A DNA stretch of 64,000 bases, taken from positions 1 through 64,000 of the forward strand of contig JAEHOE010000067.1 in NCBI GenBank assembly GCA_016858145.1, written 5' to 3'. Position 1 is the stretch's first letter, and every line of letters starts with the position of its first letter. The notes under the pieces are model-generated. The model worked only from the letters and a program-made list of their open reading frames with translations. It did not search any database and was not told where the DNA came from. Made by a program: the position numbers and the translations under genes. Shown piece by piece: positions 1 through 12,362 of this stretch. This DNA comes from Edaphochlamys debaryana. Its lineage: Eukaryota; Chlorophyta; Chlorophyceae; Chlamydomonadales.

Positions 1-2151
1 CCGCCTCCCCCGCCTAGCCCGCCCCCTCCTCCCCCCCCCCCTCCGCCTAGCCCCCCTGCCCCCCGCCTCCTCCCAGCCCGCCGCCGCCTCCCCCGACTAG
101 CCCGTCCCCCTCCTCCCCCGCCCCCTCCTCCCACCCCCCTCCCCCGACCTCCTCCCACCCGCCGCCGCCGCCCCCGCCGAGCCCCCGCCGCCGCCTCACC
201 CGCCCCCTCCTCCCAGCCCCCCTCCCCCGCCCTCCGCCCAGCCCGCCGCCCGCCTCCCCCGCCTAGCCCCGCCCCCTCCTCCCCCGCCCCCTCCTCCTAG
301 CCCCCCTCCCCCGCCTCCACCAAGCCCCGCCGCATCCCCCGCCTCCTCCCAGCCCCCGCCTCCTCCACCGCCCAGCCCTCCGCCCCCTCCCCCTCCCAGC
401 CCTCCGCCTCCTCCGCCCTCCCAGCCCCCCACCCCCCCGCCCCCCCCCTAGCCCGCCGCCTCCCCCTCCACCCCCTTCCCCTCCGCCGCCTCCGCCGCCC
501 TAACGCACCTGTGACGCCAAACATCGTTGATCCGCCGGCCGCGCCTCCACCTCCTCCCAGCCCGCCGCCTCCTCCTCCTCCCAGCCCCCCGCCTCCTCCC
601 CCTCCCCGGCCCCCGCCTCCCCCTCCGCCCCGCCCGCCTCCCCCCCCGCCGCCATGCCAGAGCGATACCATCTGGGCCGCGCCCCGTGAGTCAGCGGGTG
701 TACGTGTACGCTAGGTGCTGGAAGTCCGCGAGGATACCGACCACCTGTTCTTTTTTGGGTAGATTTGGCCGTCTCTCCTCTTCTAGCTCTGCCCTTTTCC
801 GCTAATCCCTACTGTTATGCCCGCCTGCGTTCACCCTACTGCTGTGCCCGCCTTGTTTTTCCACCGTCACCACAGGCACTCCCGGCGAGGCTCCTGCCGG
901 AACCACCACCACCGCCTACTCGTTCACCAGTACAGCGCCGTCCCTGGTGGCCATGTCTTCTCCCAACATCTTCACGTGGAACCCCATCCAGGTTCTCGTC
1001 CCCTCCGAGGCCAAGTGAGTGTTCATCAGACCAACGGGACAAGGACCGGTCCACTGTGGTCTGATAAAGCACCGTTCTGGTCGCTATCCGTTTTGTACGT
1101 ATGCACCCTCTCTCCTGACTCTCACCCAGCTTTGCCGCCCGGCGGCGCTCGCTTGTCATGCGTAACGTCGTCCCCCTCCTCCTCCTCCGCACAGGTGGGG
1201 CGGCTACTTCACGATCCCCAGCCCCCCCGCCACCTCGCCCGCCACCACCACCTATACAACCATCGTGCCCATCCCAGACCCCGCCCCGGTGTTTGGCTGC
1301 GCCGGGTGCGCCAAGAACGACCCTCGCCGGGGCTACGACGTGGGCGGCGTCATCATGCAGATGTGAGTGGGGTACCGGGGAGCGTTGTCCAATTGATCGG
1401 TGTTCTGCCCGTTGCGTGCGTTGCCTCTGCGTGGACTGCCGTACGTTTTGCCGTACCACCGCCCAACCCGCATCCTGGACCTGGCTGAACGCATGCATGG
1501 GGCCTGACCCCTCCTTCCCGCCTGCCTTGCTTACGGTACCTTCCTTGCTTCCCTCCCTGTCCTTCCGCAGCCAAACGATCAACAGCACCTATGCCGTGGC
1601 GTCTTGCTCCATGACCATCCTCAACAACGCCAACAAGACCATTACGGTGGATTCGGGCCACTTCTACTCGAGCTACGCGCCCCTTACGACCTTCGCCCCC
1701 GGCCAGGTGAGCGCCAGCGGGGCCCCGTCTGACGCTGCTGGGGTGTACATGCTTGGGGCGCGGGAGTACGGCACGCCTGACTGTTGGGCGCTACTCTGCA
1801 TCGCTGATGACGACGAGCCGTGCTTGCTTGCATGTGCTCACTCCGCCGCCCTCCCCTACCTTTGAGCGGCGGGGCGGCCAAGCAAGGCGCGGATGCAGCG
1901 CTTTGCCGTTCGGCACGCATGGTCCGCTCGCATTGCCCTTCGGAGCTCCCCTGGTGCAATCTGCCGCCGCCTCACTGCCCCTCTCCCTCCCCGCTCGCCC
2001 CCCTGCTCCCCAGTTCCCTACGGCCACCATCACTGGGCTCCCGGGCTCTGAGGGAACCACGGTGACCATGACCCAGAGGGTTGGCGGCACCAAGCCGACG
2101 GGAACCCCGCCCATCTACCTGGCCTGCCACTTCGCCGTCAAGGCATGCTAG
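1..2151 (+). CDS. Pro-rich (hydroxyproline-type) extracellular matrix glycoprotein, 3' part
   Basis: This is probably a cell-wall or extracellular-matrix glycoprotein of the volvocalean Hyp-rich type. Positions 1 to about 660 encode SPPPPPP repeats interrupted by apparent frame changes, so the shaft cannot be read as one clean frame and the true start is unknown or left of the window. The globular part is assembled from exons about 511-684, 876-1014, 1195-1362, 1571-1706 and 2014-2151, all with GT-AG borders and matching phase, ending in TAG. It contains several Cys residues (CQSDT, GCAGC, ASCSM, LACHF, KAC), suggesting a disulfide-stabilised secreted domain. I could not match this domain confidently to the classic pherophorin C domain, so the family name is left open. 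A TGTAA motif lies about 660 bases downstream. Confidence 0.62.
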
Positions 2152-5100
2152 GCGCGCGCGCGGACATTCATGCGCGCGCAGCACTGAGCTGCCATCTTGC
2201 ATATGCAACCGCATGCACATACAGCGTACTCGATTTCACATGACCAGTTGAAAGGAAGGCGGACTAGTCCGGCTTGGTGACAGTGGGTTACATGCGCGGC
2301 GTTGTCCTGCTCGGTGGGCATTGACTAAACTCTTGCCGTACCTGCTGCCGGGGTTTCCCTAGGAATGTTGCGGTAATGCGCGGTCACACGGCCACGTGTA
2401 CCTCTCCCATCAATCATGGCACTGAATGACAAGCTCTTATCTGTACATCTATGCAGCTGTTAGTTGTAGCCGCTGCTGCTGCTGTTCATGATCCCACGTA
2501 TAGGTGCTGCTGGCCGGTCGTACCCTGGTTCGGCGCATGACTCTACCGCCGCTTGCGCGCGGCTGATTTAGGCGTGAACTTCAAAGGTGCATGCAGGATG
2601 GCCGGGGGCCGGGTGGGGCCGGGGTCCCGGTGGAACCCGCTGCAGCGGCGTGCCTCCGAGCAGGTGTTTGTGAGTGGACATCCGGGCACATGCCTGATGA
2701 TACGGTGACGTACCTAGGTAGCTTGCTAGGTGGATTCGAACTGCCATTGAAGTAGTGTTGTGTGCAGCATTGCCTTGATTGTGTGGGGCACGTGCAAGAG
2801 GTTACTCGGGCATGTAATTGTCTGGACGGCATGCACGCGTCCCAGCTAGGAGCAGCTAGCAGACTTGGTAGGTCGGGGCATCCAGAGCTGGATTGAGAAA
2901 GGCCTTACCAGGGGACTTGTCCCTGTGCCTGGTGTAATCAACCGGACGAAACCCAACGGATCTGGTGGCCTTTCATTTGGCTCGGGAACCCCCAGCCATG
3001 AGATACATGCCACTCAGGGGTTCCTCTGGGGTCCTTGCCGGGGCCAAAATGACCCGTGGGCAGTGTTGCTTTCTTTTCTCTGACGGCTGGGCCAGAATGT
3101 TCGCTGGCTGACAAAGCATTTTGCGCCACCGGCGGTACGTTTCGGCAGGTACGGGTCACGCGCTACGTTCAGAGGTGGGGTTCGTGGCTAAAGCGGACAC
3201 CTGCCCCACCCAGACCCCCATGCGCCGGTCACGTAAGCTCTCACCCCTGCATTTGGCGGCCAGCACATTGTGGCAGGATGCGAAGATTACAGCAGGAACC
3301 GCCTCCAGAAGGGGAGGGGTTGAGCGAGAGCGCCACCTACTGGGTGTGCCACCTGCACACCAACACCCACGCAACGTGACTGACTTTCGGTCGTCACACC
3401 ACGTTGCTAGGGCCGGGCCCGTAAAGCCCCCCTCAGTACTATTCCACTAATTCCGCTGTGCCTTTAATCATCATCAATCAAGGCCAGGACGCCTGGGGGT
3501 TCCTGCACAGTCAATCTGCCACCTGAGACTCGCAGGAAAGGGACAAAGGGTGGTCCGCCGGTATTGTCTCCCAGCCAGTTGGTGGCCTGAGAGCCGCAAA
3601 AGAGTGAAGCGCTCCCCAAAACTCAGCTGACACCAACACACGTCCTCGGTTGTGGCAGGCAAGCCCCGACTGGCCCTGGGCCCAGAACGTTTGGGCGTCG
3701 TGGCCCAGATTACCTGCCCAGATCTTTCCCCCTGGAACGCCTGTGCTACCGTACAAATGATACAACGGATGAGGGGTCAGCGTGCCCTTCTTGTCGCGCA
3801 AAGTTTTACACAGATATGTCGAGTCGGTCGCTAACTGCCATGCCTCATCATGGGGTGTGGACAGCGTGGACGCGTGCCGGGTTGCGGCCCCCCGACGCCT
3901 CGATGCTCCCCCCAAATGTTCTCTCCCTTGCATTCCATTTTCTTGGGGGCACGCCCCTTGGACCGCCCTTTGCGGCCGCTAGTTCCGACGACCGCAAGGG
4001 TCCCGGGGCAACAAACCCTCCGTCTCTAGTTGGGCTGTGCGCATTCCCGCGTAACTTTACACACACCGCCGATACACACGGCGTCCGATATTCGCCACTT
4101 GGCGGCAGGTCGCGTGCTCCCTCGGTGTGCCTCGGTGTGACTGGAGCGCCGTCCTGTTCCCGGTCCTAAGCTGTTCGGCCGATCCGAGCCGTCCTGTTCC
4201 TCCCCGAACAAGAGGAAGGTGCCGGCACGCAGGTGCCCGCTCGCGATGCGCGCACGGGTTGTGGCACCAACAGGCGATGCCCACAGGAGACTTGCAAAGT
4301 GTGCGGGCCTATGCCAAGCAGTTCTGGAGCAAAGCGACCAGGTACCGGTCTGTCTGGTTCCCGCAGGGACCCGCCGACCCCTGCCGACCCCCCCGACTTT
4401 CCCAGACCCGCTCGCGCCATTTTCCCGCCACACCCCCGGTACACGCCACCGGCGGTGCACGTCTGCTGGTCCACGTCGATCGTCCGCCTGACCACGCCAA
4501 TTGGCATGCCCCATTCGTTCTGAGGCTAGTTCCTCCGATAAAAGCATGCTACTATTAGTGTCCGACCGACCCTTGATGAAATCCAACTCAGAGATCGACA
4601 ATTTACCAGCGCGCATCCTCAACGCTATAGAATGCGCTTCAACGCGTGCTCAAAGCTCGATCGCCGCTGTTGAAGACGGTGACCATGCCTATCTTTGCCA
4701 CACAGGTCCAAGCGCGTAAGCCCAGGTCGGCAGCTGTTGCGTTAAAACACGCCACACATAGCGCACGTTTGGAGGCGGCCCGGCGACACGCCTTCCGGGC
4801 GAACAAGTCGTGGATGGCAACGTCAACGAACCCGCGCCTGCATGTTGGCATGTTATCCGTTGCCAATGATTTACGTCTACATCGCTTAATATAATGGCAG
4901 CGTGACGGCCTCGGCACGCCACGCGCCCCCGGGCTCCCGCGTGACCCCGGGCCCCACGAGGTCGTGGCGGGGGCCGCTGGGCCCCTTCCCGCGCTTCCCG
5001 AGCCCAACAACCGTGGGGCAATGGGGTATGCAGTGTATGGCGTGTGGGGGCAAAGCTTTGCGCTCGGTGCAGGGGCTTTAGCGGTGACGCTGGATCGAAG

Positions 5101-5720
5101 TCGGCAGTAAGTCCTCGCGCCAGCTGCGCGCAGAGGTTGAAGGAGTTCCTACTGCTTAGCTCGACCTAAGTCACCTGATGAGCCGAAAGAGGGGGCAGGG
5201 CGGGTTAAGGCGGGTTGGTGCACACGAACCCATTGCGACATCGTGATGTGCTCGCAAGGGCCCGACGATCAACCGCTTCTCCTGATTGCGACCTCGCAAC
5301 GCTTCTGGGTTTCCCTACTCCCGAGCACTTCGCATCCCGCAACGTAACGATACCGCATGGTTACACTGTACAGCTGCCGGCCATGCACAGCACGGCCGTT
5401 TGCAAGCCGCCCCGCCCCCCAGTCCTCGGTGTTTACAATGAAGGACCCCCCTGGGGTCACAGCGCTGAACGCTGGGGCCAAGCGACCCACCTCACGGGCT
5501 TGCCCCCTGCAAGCCAGAACGCAAGTCCCTGTCATAACTTGCACTGACCACACTCAGGTCCCACCTTAGTCCTTGGCACGCAATGACCATGCTCAGCGTG
5601 TATCGATGGCCCCTCCTCGGCCGCGCCTCCTACCAGTAACCGTTCACCGTTCATCATGTGCTCACACTGTTGGCCGTACACCTCTCGATCCTGGCTCTCC
5701 CGACCCCACATTCACTCCCA
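2152..5720. other. Intergenic stretch without supported genes
   Basis: I find no exon chain with splice sites, no conserved motif and no RNA gene here. Open frames exist on both strands (for example 3511-3933 and 4026-4622) but they are compositionally ordinary and overlap one another. The left part holds the 3' flank of the glycoprotein gene. The remainder is less GC-extreme than the genes and could be degraded transposon sequence. Confidence 0.5.
2813..2817 (+). other. TGTAA, candidate algal polyadenylation signal
   Basis: TGTAA is the usual polyadenylation signal of volvocalean algae. This copy follows the stop codon of the Pro-rich glycoprotein gene by about 660 bases and is the first one I noticed downstream on that strand. 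A five-base match is weak evidence alone. Confidence 0.35.
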
Positions 5721-5722
5721 CT

Positions 5723-5916
5723 CTGCGGCTCCCTCCCGTTTGTTATGCGCCGCAGAGGACTATGTCCCCTTTCCGCAAGGTGCACATCCCATCAAACGCC
5801 ACGTGTAGCTCACCCGGTCCCCGCCCCTGCCCTGCGGCTCCCTCCCGTTTGTTATGCGCCGCCGGGCGAAACCCCCCCCCCCCCTGCGGCTCCCTCCCGT
5901 TTGTTATGCGCCGCAG
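5723..5916 (-). repeat. Three copies of a 33-base hairpin unit in the LINE 3' tail
   Basis: A 33-base unit occurs at 5723-5755, 5832-5864 and 5884-5916, just beyond the ORF2 stop. On the element strand each unit starts CTGCGGC and ends GCCGCAG (the middle copy differs in its outer bases), so the ends can pair around a loop of about 17 bases. Repeated 3' stems are a known recognition feature for some LINE reverse transcriptases. That role is inferred here. Confidence 0.75.
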
Positions 5917-5933
5917 GGTGTGCCCCGCCTCCA

Positions 5934-8900
5934 TCAAGGGGCGTCCGGGCCTGCATACTGCACTGATCCGTCCGCCCTGGCCGCTAGGAAAGGGTGGTCG
6001 GTTGGGACCTCATCCCAGCCCCTGTGCGTGAGCCCAACCTCCGCAAAACACTGCAAACGGCCCTCAAACTCGCCTCGTGCTACTGCTAAAGCCTGTGCCA
6101 TCATCAAGGAGTGGTCCTGAGCGTCCCTGTGCGCATACTTGTACCTTCTGGCCCGGTCCATCGCGCATATCGCGGCCAGACACACCACGTCCCACACTCG
6201 CGCATGAATCCCGGTGCCCTCTGGGGGCACAGCAAGCCACACCTCGTGTCGTTTCACCGCCCTGCCAATACCATGACTGAGGCGCATACGAACAGCCACA
6301 GCGGCTGGACAATACCAGAAATGGTGGAGCCGATCGCCTTGCTCCATGGCCCGCCCACACAGACACCTCGCCACGTTCTCAGTTCCTAACTGGCTCCGGT
6401 GCATGCCAAATCCCGGGAAGCCATCCATCGCCAGCCTCCACAAGGGCTCTTTATTGCCCGGATCCCACTTAATGCCCCACAACCTCGGCCAAACCGCTTT
6501 CAGACTTGCCACTGCTTCTGCTGATGCCGTGTCTGTGCCGTACGCCTCCTGAATGTAAAGTGCATGCTTCCGTGCTAGCTTAACCCGAGCCGGTCCCAAT
6601 TGCAAGTGCGTGGCCAGGCTAACTGTCATCTTTGCCAAGCTGACGTCCTCCCAGCCTATGCCCCTGGCAATGTTCGCCCAAGCCTCTTCTTCCCCTGGGG
6701 CGGCCGCCTGATCGTCCACCCCCCGTGCTGCTTCGGCACACCCGGCCGGGAGCCGGCTAATAAGCGCGCCCAGGCGCTGTCCCATGTCTAGTCCATTGCG
6801 GAGTGCTTGCGGGAGCGCTCCCACCTGCGTGCCCAAAATGCTCTGTACTACCCTTTCGGTATATGACCTGTTGATCTGGGCCCTCGCCCGTGCGAGAGCC
6901 CGGCCTATGCTGCCCTCCAGCCCGTGCATCCCTCGGATGCGCTCAAGCTTATCTAGGCAGCGGACTGCCGTGCCTACTGTCCGCAGTCCCGGAACCGCGA
7001 ACAGATCTGTGAACTCGCCTTCGAGGCCCCAGCTTGGGGCGTTGTTGTCGATGTTCCCCGCGGGCAGGGCTGGGTTGCCCCAAAGCGGTGCATTGTAGAC
7101 CCAGGCTCCGGCTGGCATGGGAGCAATCACTTGGGCCCGGGGCAGCAGCGCTAGCGCGCCTGCCACGCGCACCAGTGCTGGTGAGGTTGCGCGTGGGACT
7201 GTGGCCCCCAAGATGCGGAGACCGATCGACGAGGTCGGGCGCCGCATTGTCAGGAGGCAGAGCGGGTGTGCTGCTGGGTGGGTTGAGCGGAGCAGGGAGA
7301 CGAGCGGCGCGGTCCACGGCGGGCGGTAGCGGAGGAGGCCGCAGGCGCCCAGAATGCCACGGACTGCCGCACTCGCGTGCCTGGCGCCAGTGTGCTCGAC
7401 GAGGGGGAGCAGGCCAAAGCCGCCAACTGCCGGGGAGAGGTACATGCAGCTCGTGGGTGCTCCTGCGGGCAGTGCGTTGGGGTTGTCCCTGTATCGAGCA
7501 GGCGTCATGTTGCGGTCGGTCAGGGCCGCCACCGTGCCCACTAGGTGCTCTGTCGCCGTACGAGGGGGTAGGCCGTTGTGCTGGCAGTGGTAGAGGAGGG
7601 TGCCCAGGCCGTAGGCGGACAGGCATGAGGCAACGCCGAAGGCTGAGAGGCCCATCCTCGCGATCAGAGTCAGGCGGCTGAGGAACTTGTCCAGCAGGGG
7701 GGGAGGGAGGGGAGTGGCCGCCGTTGGTTGTGTGGAGAACGTGACGCCAAGGGTGCGTGCAGAGGCGGCGAGGTGGAGGCCGGCAACCTGCTCCGCAGCC
7801 TGGGGTCCGGGGGGGGGATGCTGCTGGAGGGCCGGGGGCGGCGGCGTGCCGATGCGGAGGAGCTCGCACTTTCCCACGTTGAGGCGTTGGCCTGACGCTG
7901 CTGCGAAGGTGTCCATGGCGCTCATCAGGGCGGAGACGAGGGCGGTGGATCGCAGGATCTGTCCGTAGTCATCTGCATACTGGCTGGCTGTGAGGCGCGT
8001 GTTGGCTAGGGCGAACCCCAGTTCAAGTCGCTTGAGGAAGGAGAGCAGGGCTTGTCCGGGGGCCAGGTAGAGAAGGGGGGCCAGCGGGCAGCCCTGTCGT
8101 ACCCCAGCTGTAACTGCCTTATAGCTGGAAAGCTGACCGTTGACCAAGGCAGCCGATCTGGTGCCCGTGTAGATCAGTCTGACCCATCTAAGAAAGCCAT
8201 CGCCAACCCCCAGAGCATCCAGGCAGGCGAGGAGGAACGGCCTGTCCACGGTGTCGTACGCTTTGTGGAAGTCGAGGAAGGCTATGAGGCCCGACTCGCC
8301 TGATTTGCGCAAGGACTCAGCGAGCAGCTGCATGAGGAGGATGTTGTCGGAGATGAGGCGAAGGGTGAGGAAGGCGGTCTGCTCGTTGTCAATGGCCTCC
8401 ACGAAGGCGGGGAGGAGGCGGCGGGCGAGGATGCGGGCAAGGAGGCGGTAGTCCGTGTCCAGGAGGGCGATTGGGCGGTACATGGCGGCGACAGCTGGGT
8501 CCCCGCCCTTGTGAAAGCACGAGATCACTGCGTCCAGAAAGCCTGCTGGGGTCGACTCGGTGGTCCCAATGGCGGTGAAGACGTCAACGAGGATAGGGGT
8601 TAGCTGTGCTGCGTACGCCTTGTAGAGATCCATGGGGATGCCATCTGCGCCGGGGGCAGTTCCGGGCCGGGCGCCGGCAATAGCTGTGGCTACCTCCTTT
8701 GCCAGAACCTCCGCTGCCCCCATCTCGGCTACACGGCTCAGCGGGCAGCGGTTGCCGGCTGCACGTAGGGCGTGTAAGACCTGTGCGCGGGCTTCTGGGT
8801 CGGCAGCTGCGGCTGTGCTGACTCTGCTCCAGAACTCTGCCATCACCTCAGGTAACTCTTCGGGATTGGTTGCCTGGGACCCGTCAGGGCGCTGAAGCTG

Positions 8901-10187
8901 TCGTATGACGCAGCCACCTGAGACGGGGCGGATTAGTCGTGTGATGGCTGGGCAGGGGCGCTCCCCAGTCCGGAGCCAGGCTTGACGTGCGCGGCGGGCC
9001 CATGGTGCTGCGGCGCGGAGGCTGGCGGCGGCGGCAGCTGCGCGCGCGGCGGCCGCTGCTGACGCGGCGCTGAGGTCGCCCGCTGCTACGGCTGCAAATG
9101 CTGCGGCTTCTGCTTGGGCAGCCGCCTCTGCTTCTGCAGTTGCCTGCAGGCGGCGCTGGCGGGCCATACGGTTGAGTCGGTTGCAGCTGATGAGGAGGGA
9201 GCGCTTGAAGCGGGTCCACCACTGCAGGCACTCGGCGGGCGTGGTTGGGCGTGCGGCACTCGCTTGTATAAGCCAGTCGCCAAACTGGTCTCACAGGTCG
9301 GGGTGATCCAAGAAGTGGAGGCGGGCTCTTGGGAGGCCCCGCCCGGGGGGCCGTGCCGTATCAAGGGGGTTGATGTAGATGGAAACCAGCCGGTGGTCAG
9401 AGGGGCGGCCTGACTCCACGCGGCAGGTGGGCACGTGGGCCGCCAGGGGACTGGAGGCGAGAAGGCGGTCGAGGCGGGCGGCGCTGGCGCCGTTGGTGAA
9501 CGTGTATGCGCGCTGCTCGGGGTGAAGGGCACGATAGACGTCAACGAGGCCTGGGCAGAAGGTGGAGAAAGTTGCTGTGGTGGCGGCATCGTCGGGGCGC
9601 CCATGCGCCGAGATGCTGTCCAGGGCGGGGTTGGGGACGAAGTTGAAGTCGGCTGCTAGGAGGTGGGTGCTCGTGGCTGACAGACTGGGGCCGAGGACAG
9701 TCTCAATAAAGCAACGTTGAGCTGAAGGGTTGGCGGAAGGAAGGTAGGCGCAGGTCAGCGTGAAGCTGTGGCCACCCCATCGTACTGGCAGCTGCACAAG
9801 TCGGCCCTCTGTGTCGGTCGTTGAAGGAGCCACAGGCACTTGTAGAGCTCCTCCAGTTATCAAGGCTTTACCTATCAGGATGGCGACGCCGCCGGCTGGG
9901 CCGCCCCGTGGCCCCTGGCCTGCCGGCGACCAAAAGGATTGCCAGTCGCCCACGTGGAGCTGGGCTGCAATGACGCTCATCTGGGTCTGCACCCAGTTGG
10001 TCTGCGCTGCTGGGAGCTTAGTCTCTTGTAAACATACTACGTCAAGCCGCTGCCTCGCCCACTGCTGCATGAGGGCGGTAAGGCGATCCAGCTGACGGTT
10101 TCCACCCCCCAAGATGCCTCGTACGTTGTGGGTTGCGACCCTGAGCGGTGGGAGTCCCGCTCGCTCCCGAGGGCGGCGCCCGGGCAT
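5934..10187 (-). pseudogene. LINE ORF2: AP-endonuclease plus reverse transcriptase, one in-frame stop
   Basis: ORF2 encodes the enzymes for target-primed reverse transcription. It is a single frame of 1418 codons interrupted only by TGA at 9293-9291. The endonuclease (10187-9294) shows THNVRG, CLQETKL, ADFNFVPN, ARLDRLL and RPSDHRL. The reverse transcriptase after the stop shows YRPIALLDTDYRLLARIL, the FLDFHKAYDTVD aspartate motif, GVRQGCPLAP and the catalytic YADD, then LNVGKCELL. Near the C-terminus CLCG...HHFWYC forms a Cys/His cluster like the zinc-finger of plant L1-type elements. Apart from the stop all motifs are intact, so the copy is probably young. A Trp or Arg codon was likely lost at the TGA. 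Confidence 0.88.
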
Positions 10188-11782
10188 TTAGATGAGGTCG
10201 CCCGAAGCCACCTCCGCCCAGCTGGCAGCGAGGGAGCGGCGCGCCGGGATGGCGTGGCCTCCACCAGCGTCGTCCAGGTCCGTCTCCGAGGGCAGCGGCA
10301 CCCTCGTCTTTTTCCCAGGGGGGGCTCGAGCCGGTGCTGCCGCCGCCCCTGCCGTTCTTGCCGCTGAGGCGGCCTGTGGCCCCGCCCCGTGCAGGGCCGC
10401 GGCCCCTGCCCGCTCCGCCCCGCTGGGGTAGCGCTAGGGCCGCCAGCGCCGTGATCTGCTCGTCGTCGCCCTCCGGGTCCACGGCGGCGGCGGCACGCAG
10501 CAGGCCCGGCGGCAGCTGGCCGTCGTCTCCCGCCCCAGCCGCGGCGTTGGGCGCGCAGCCCAAGTCCGCCTGCCCGTCGGCTCCCGCTGGCTCCTCGTGG
10601 GCGGCTGGGTCCGCCTCGTCCGCCCCCAGTCCCTCGCCCCCTCTCGCCGCCCTCGCTGTCGGTGCCCTCGGGGTGCGACTCCACGGCAGCGGTGGAGTCC
10701 GCCTCCTGCTCCTCAGCCGCCACCCCCACAGTCTCGGTGCTGGCCGCTGGTGCGCCGCCGCCCCCGGTCTCCCCCGAGCCCTCCGCCTCCTCCTCCTGTA
10801 CGGCCGCTCCTGCTGCTGCTGCTGCGGCGGCGGCGGCCGCTGCGGCTGCCGCCTCAGCCTCAGCCGCGTCCACGTCATCCGCCCAGGGGCCGATGTACGG
10901 GTCCTCGGCGTCCTCCGACTCCGGCGGCTGGTGCCGCTGCTTGCTGTTGCTGTACGCCTCGTGCTTGAGGGCGCCATTGCGGAAGGCGCGGTCGTAGTTG
11001 CCCCGGTGCAGCGGGCGGCACCGCAGCGTGAAGGTGGGGTCGTTGGTCTTCGACCCGTCCAGGTACTTGGTCCAGTCCTCCCGCTCTTTCCGGCCCGAGG
11101 CCGGAGGGGGCTCGTTCAGGTTTCCCGGGAGCTTCGTGCCCGCCGGGAAGTACAGGATGCAGCGGTCTCCCGACTCCAGGGCCGAGCAGCCGTCCACGTG
11201 CGTTGCCACGCGCGCAGGGAGGGAGCCCAGGGTGAAGCGGGTCACCTCTCGCACGTTCAGTTCACCGAACTCGGTCGGCCAGCCGTAGGAGTCGATGGCG
11301 ATGAGGTCCTCGGTCCACTCCACCGTCCAGTCCACCTCGGGGATGTAGGAGGGGGCGGTGGGGGGGCCAGAGAGGATGGCGGGGGTTTGGAACACGCTGT
11401 CGCCGGCGTAGTCGGCCACCGCGGCCAGCATGCTCTTGAGCTTCGCCTGCCCAGCATCGCTCAGGGCCAGCGTGATGGTGGCCAGGCAGGCGGCTGGGGC
11501 GTCGGGGTCCGCTGTGCTAAGGTCCGTGAATCGGATGCCGCCGAATTGCTGAACGGCCTTCGGGCCAGCGTTCTTGAGCTCATCCGTGATGTCGCTAATT
11601 GCCAGTTTCACTAGGTCCAGGGTATCTTTCTTTCCGAGTTCTGCTGCGGAGAAGCCATTGATGTGGCCGGTCAGGTTCGCGCGAGTGCGTCGCTCGCGGT
11701 TCAAGGGGGTGGTCAGCGAGTACTCTACTTTGAGCGGAGCTGGGCCTCTGGCCCACGCGGACCGGGCCGCGGCCGCCGACAT
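10188..11782 (-). pseudogene. LINE ORF1, frameshifted
   Basis: This is the first ORF of the LINE; such proteins usually bind the element RNA. It starts with ATG at 11782. About 380 residues read cleanly, including an acidic/Ala-rich stretch with a poly-Ala run. The coding signal then moves to a second frame near 10630-10655 (GADEADPAAHEEPAG) and to a third near 10320-10440 (KKTRVPLPSETDLDDAG), ending LAASWAEVASGDLI and TAA at 10190-10188. Two frame changes are therefore needed, both in G/C homopolymer context. I saw no CCHC knuckle in the readable part. The sense of each segment is inferred from composition, not from homology. Confidence 0.65.
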
Positions 11783-12362
11783 GTCGGTCGGTTGCGCTCT
11801 ACCTAGCTAGGAGGCGGGGCACGCCCATCGTGTCGTGTCTGTGTCTGTGTCTGTGTCTGTTGCAGGGCGTCTCGCCCCCCAGCCTTCAGTTGCGTTCAGC
11901 TGCATCCCCCTTCGTCGTCGTCCGGACTACGCTGCACGGCCCCGCCTCGCCCCTCCTTCACGCGCTTTCACTCATAGGATGCCGTCTCCAGAGCATACTC
12001 CTTAGTCCGTACCTATGTACATCACAAGCATTAGATCCACGATGCTGCAAGGCCTCCAGTAAGCAGGTGGGCGTTCGCCTTGCAGGCTCGGGAGAGAGAG
12101 TCACCGGACGAGGAGTACCCCATCTCCCCCGCCCCCATCCCGACCCACGACCACGTTCGACACCGGGTGCCTCCCGTGAGCAACGGCCTTGGGATTGCTT
12201 CCTCGGCACACCAATGGCCGTTCCCCAACAGGAAGGGACCAGCTCGGAGTTCCCCCGGCGTATAACTGAACCTCTAATGCTGCCTAGCGGCCGAGTCTCC
12301 ACATCCCGTACACCTGCTGCAGGCTTCTACACACACACTCGAATCTGCCAACAGCACATGCA
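11783..12362. other. Spacer between the LINE and the GH28-like gene
   Basis: No gene is seen. It probably contains the LINE 5' UTR and the 3' UTR of the GH28-like gene. It has a short TGTGTC repeat near 11835-11860 and a 42-base sequence (11902-11943) that recurs at 16675-16716. Confidence 0.45.

Larger units (their letters stand above)
5723..11782 (-). mobile_element. Two-ORF LINE (non-LTR) retrotransposon, disabled copy
   Basis: On the minus strand there is an ORF1 (11782-10188), an ORF2 with AP-endonuclease and reverse transcriptase (10187-5934), and a short 3' tail with three copies of a hairpin-forming unit (5916-5723). ORF1 ends in TAA and ORF2 begins with ATG on the very next base. 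The order EN-RT with a Cys/His-rich C-terminus is that of the L1-like clade. The copy appears dead: ORF1 needs two frame changes and ORF2 has an in-frame TGA. I could not identify target-site duplications, so both outer borders are approximate, and the 5' UTR probably extends above 11782. Confidence 0.85.

Noticed and set aside
4026..4622. 198-codon minus-strand frame in the left intergenic region
   Set aside because: It overlaps several other frames of similar length, with no recognisable domain or splice structure.
10334..11614. 426-codon open frame on the plus strand
   Set aside because: It is antisense to LINE ORF1. The Ala/Arg/Pro-rich translation arises from the GC-rich codon pattern of the real strand.
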